A stretch of 8,324 nucleotides of DNA, taken from assembly GCA_947475855.1 (NCBI GenBank), contig CANJPN010000258.1, positions 1-8,324 of the forward strand. The letters run 5' to 3'. The notes under the pieces are model-generated. The model was given only the letters and a program-made list of their open reading frames with translations, was not told where the DNA came from and made no database searches. The DNA comes from Bradyrhizobiaceae bacterium. GTDB taxonomy: Bacteria > Pseudomonadota > Alphaproteobacteria > Rhizobiales > Hyphomicrobiaceae. Position 1 is the first letter of the stretch, and every line of letters starts with the position of its first letter. A program made the translations under genes and the position numbers. This document shows, piece after piece, positions 6,615 to 8,324 of this stretch.

Positions 6615-6907
6615 GATGTTTCCTCTGGCCTCCTGCCCTGATTCTGAACCGGCGTTTCACTTTTGTAGCGTGAACGTATGTGCGGCGAAAGGCGCGCGGG
6701 CGCCAGCGCGCAAGACGCACTCCGCCCCTATCTCCGCACAAAAGTCGCCGCTCGCCAAGCCGCTTGTCGTTATTGACATGCCGATATGGCGTTGTCCCGC
6801 CCTCGATCCCGCCCCTCATCCCCGCAAACTATCTTTCCTTAAGCCTTTGCTGATGCGATTGTTCCGGCTAAATCCAGATGACCCCGAATACCCATCCAGG
6901 AGACCTC
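6615..6907. promoter_or_regulatory. Divergent regulatory region between the hydroxylase operon and the UbiD-family gene
   Basis: 293 bp with no credible gene; the long minus-strand frame here is out of frame with the FAD subunit and ends inside it, so it is a shadow. It must contain both promoters. A near-palindrome occurs at 6692-6711, and a short imperfect dyad GCCGATATGGC at 6782-6792. A TTGACA hexamer lies at 6774-6779 on the plus strand, but no matching -10 box sits at the right distance, and a weak TTTGCT...CTAAAT pair with 16-bp spacing lies near 6845-6873. I do not claim a specific promoter. Confidence 0.5.
6692..6711. repeat. 20-bp near-palindrome in the divergent regulatory region
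   Basis: GCGCGC arms (6692-6697 and 6706-6711) flank a central GGCGCC (6699-6704), with one mismatched pair (6698/6705), so 18 of 20 positions are symmetric. It lies 78-97 bp upstream of the FAD-subunit start. It may be an operator or a strong leader hairpin, although GC-only palindromes are not rare in GC-rich DNA. Confidence 0.4.
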
Positions 6908-8324
6908 ATGGACACGTTCACCCGCACTGATACCAGCCAGGACCTGCGTGACTGGCTCCGGCTGATGGAAGCCAATGGCGAGCTGGTAACCGTCAAGGGC
7001 GCGGACCGCGAGCGCGAGATCGGCGGCATCATCGACATCGCCATGCGCGGCATGGGTCGGCCTGCCGTTCTGTTCGAGGACATTCCGGGTTACGCCAAGG
7101 GCAATCGCGTCGTCGCCAACCTGTTCACGTCCGTGCGCCGCATCGCGCTATCGCTCGGCCTGCCGGGCGATACCAAGGAGGTCGACCTCGTCCGCTTCTG
7201 GCGCGACTACATGAAGAACGCGCCGACCATCCCCCCCAAGGAGGTCAACCACGGCGCGCTGCTCGAGAATACGTTTACGGGCGCCGACATCAACCTGCTC
7301 TCGATCCCAACGCCCAGATGGCATGAAGGCGACGGCGGCTACTTCATGGGAACGGGCTGCCTCGTCATCATGCAGGACCCGGACTCCGGCTGGATCAACT
7401 ACGGCTGCTACCGCGTGCAGGTCCACGACCGCAAGGTCGCCTCGATCATGATCTCCAAGGGCAAGCATGGCGACATCCTCATGCGGAAGTACCACGACAA
7501 GGGCAAGCCCTGCCCGATCGCGGTCGTCGTCGGCGTGCATCCGAGCCTGTGGGCCGTCGCGGGCATCGAGATCCCCTACGGCAAGAACGAGTTCGACGCC
7601 GCTGGCGGCCTCCTCGGCCAGGCGATCCGCATCATCAAGGGCCCCGTCACAGGCCTGCCGGTCCCCGCCGAAGCCGAGATCGCATTCGAGGGCTACGTCC
7701 ACAAGGACGACCTCATCATGGAAGGCCCGCTCGGCGAGTGGACCGGCTACTATGCAGGCGGCGCCGAGATGCGGCCGCGCATCGACGTGCAGACGTTCTG
7801 GCATCGCAACGAGCCCGTTTTGACCGGCGCCGTCCCCGGCATCCCCCCCAACGACGACACGTTCTATCGCGGCACCGCGCGTGCCGGCGCCGTTTGGCAG
7901 GAACTGGAGGCAGCAGGCGTTCCCGGCGTCACCGGCGTCTGGAGCCATGAGGCCGGCGGCAGCCGCATGTGGCTGACGATCTCGATCAAGCAGATGTACG
8001 GCGGCCATTCCAAGCAGGCGGGCCTGATCGCCTCGCAATGCCACGCGGGTGCCTATGCCAATCGCGTCGTCGTGGTCGTCGACGACGACATCGACCCAGC
8101 CAATATGGACAAGGTCGTCTGGTCGATCTGCACCCGCTGCGATCCAAAGGACGACGTCGAGATCCTGAAGGGCTGCTGGTCCACGCACCTCGATCCCATG
8201 GCCTACGGCGCGCACCACAACTTCAACAGCCGCATGGTCATCGACGCCTGCATCCCCTGGGATCGCAAGAAGGAATGGCCGGCCACCGTGCAGAACTCAG
8301 ACGAGCTGGAAAAGGTGGTCCGCA
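6908..8324 (+). CDS. UbiD-family prenylated-FMN-dependent (de)carboxylase, 3' end missing
   Basis: 472 codons are visible from the ATG at 6908; UbiD proteins are near 490-500 residues, so only a short tail is likely missing. AGGAG lies five bases upstream. Family role: reversible (de)carboxylation of aromatic, heteroaromatic or alpha,beta-unsaturated acids using prenylated FMN, Mn2+ and K+. Seen: the catalytic triad Arg169 (NYGCYR), Glu272 and Glu277 (EGPLGEWTGYY), with the same E-x4-E spacing as Fdc1 Glu277/Glu282; Asn164 and His187 sit 5 before and 18 after the Arg, as do the metal ligands Asn168 and His191 of Fdc1; Glu228 in NEFDAAGG is the likely third ligand. No signal peptide; cytoplasmic. 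It is divergent from the molybdenum hydroxylase operon, which suggests shared control and a shared pathway. True UbiD of ubiquinone synthesis is less likely given this context. A UbiX-type prenyltransferase, needed for the cofactor, is not in the window. Confidence 0.93.
   Translation, partial: MDTFTRTDTSQDLRDWLRLMEANGELVTVKGADREREIGGIIDIAMRGMGRPAVLFEDIPGYAKGNRVVANLFTSVRRIALSLGLPGDTKEVDLVRFWRDYMKNAPTIPPKEVNHGALLENTFTGADINLLSIPTPRWHEGDGGYFMGTGCLVIMQDPDSGWINYGCYRVQVHDRKVASIMISKGKHGDILMRKYHDKGKPCPIAVVVGVHPSLWAVAGIEIPYGKNEFDAAGGLLGQAIRIIKGPVTGLPVPAEAEIAFEGYVHKDDLIMEGPLGEWTGYYAGGAEMRPRIDVQTFWHRNEPVLTGAVPGIPPNDDTFYRGTARAGAVWQELEAAGVPGVTGVWSHEAGGSRMWLTISIKQMYGGHSKQAGLIASQCHAGAYANRVVVVVDDDIDPANMDKVVWSICTRCDPKDDVEILKGCWSTHLDPMAYGAHHNFNSRMVIDACIPWDRKKEWPATVQNSDELEKVVR

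Noticed and set aside
6079..6819. Minus-strand frame of 246 residues spanning the divergent region and the FAD-subunit gene
   Set aside because: It overlaps the FAD subunit in another frame and is Arg/Gly-rich with no recognisable domain.
7231..7849. Two C7 runs (7231-7237 and 7843-7849) in the UbiD-family gene as phase-variable tracts
   Set aside because: Both encode Ile-Pro-Pro in a conserved enzyme and keep the frame; GC-rich Pro codons explain them.
7148..8218. Long minus-strand frame of 356 residues opposite the UbiD-family gene
   Set aside because: It is a shadow: Asp/Ala/Val/His-rich low-complexity composition opposite a gene with all UbiD catalytic residues, and no ribosome site.

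Overview
The window looks like a piece of the chromosome of a high-GC alphaproteobacterium, most likely of the order Hyphomicrobiales (Bradyrhizobium/Rhodopseudomonas-like). This is an inference from the high GC, the many long shadow frames that GC-rich coding DNA produces, the TctC-type solute-binding protein, a molybdenum hydroxylase in medium-small-large order, and a rhizobial-style repetitive surface protein. No RNA gene, insertion sequence, CRISPR array or phage gene was seen.

Layout from left to right. (1) 1-469, minus strand: the 5' end of a secreted, autotransporter-like surface protein with a long signal peptide and 27-residue repeats, cut by the window edge. (2) 470-827: a 358-bp gene-free stretch. 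(3) 828-2332, minus strand: a two-gene unit with a 125-residue protein with two membrane segments, then a periplasmic TctC/Bug-type solute-binding protein. (4) 2508-2882, plus strand: an isolated, very acidic 124-residue protein of unknown function, read divergently from unit 3. (5) 2883-2955: a convergent gap holding a hairpin likely to end transcription. (6) 2956-6614, minus strand: a compact three-gene operon for a xanthine dehydrogenase-family molybdenum hydroxylase, in the order FAD subunit, [2Fe-2S] subunit, molybdopterin subunit. (7) 6615-6907: a divergent regulatory gap. (8) 6908-8324, plus strand: a UbiD-family, prenylated-FMN-dependent (de)carboxylase, cut by the right edge with 472 codons visible.

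The central theme is probably catabolism of an aromatic or heteroaromatic (carboxylic) acid. The solute-binding protein would capture a carboxylate in the periplasm, the molybdenum hydroxylase would hydroxylate or dehydrogenate a ring or its CoA thioester, and the UbiD enzyme would remove or add a ring carboxyl group. The substrate cannot be read from this sequence. The FAD subunit lacks the cysteine-rich [4Fe-4S] insertion of 4-hydroxybenzoyl-CoA reductase, and the large subunit lacks the CO dehydrogenase active-site loop, so neither of those functions is favoured. No CoA ligase, UbiX-type flavin prenyltransferase, regulator, molybdenum-cofactor maturation factor or TctA/TctB permease lies in the window. 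The most original items are the divergent hydroxylase/UbiD pair, the orphan binding protein with an unrecognised small membrane protein, and the acidic orphan protein.
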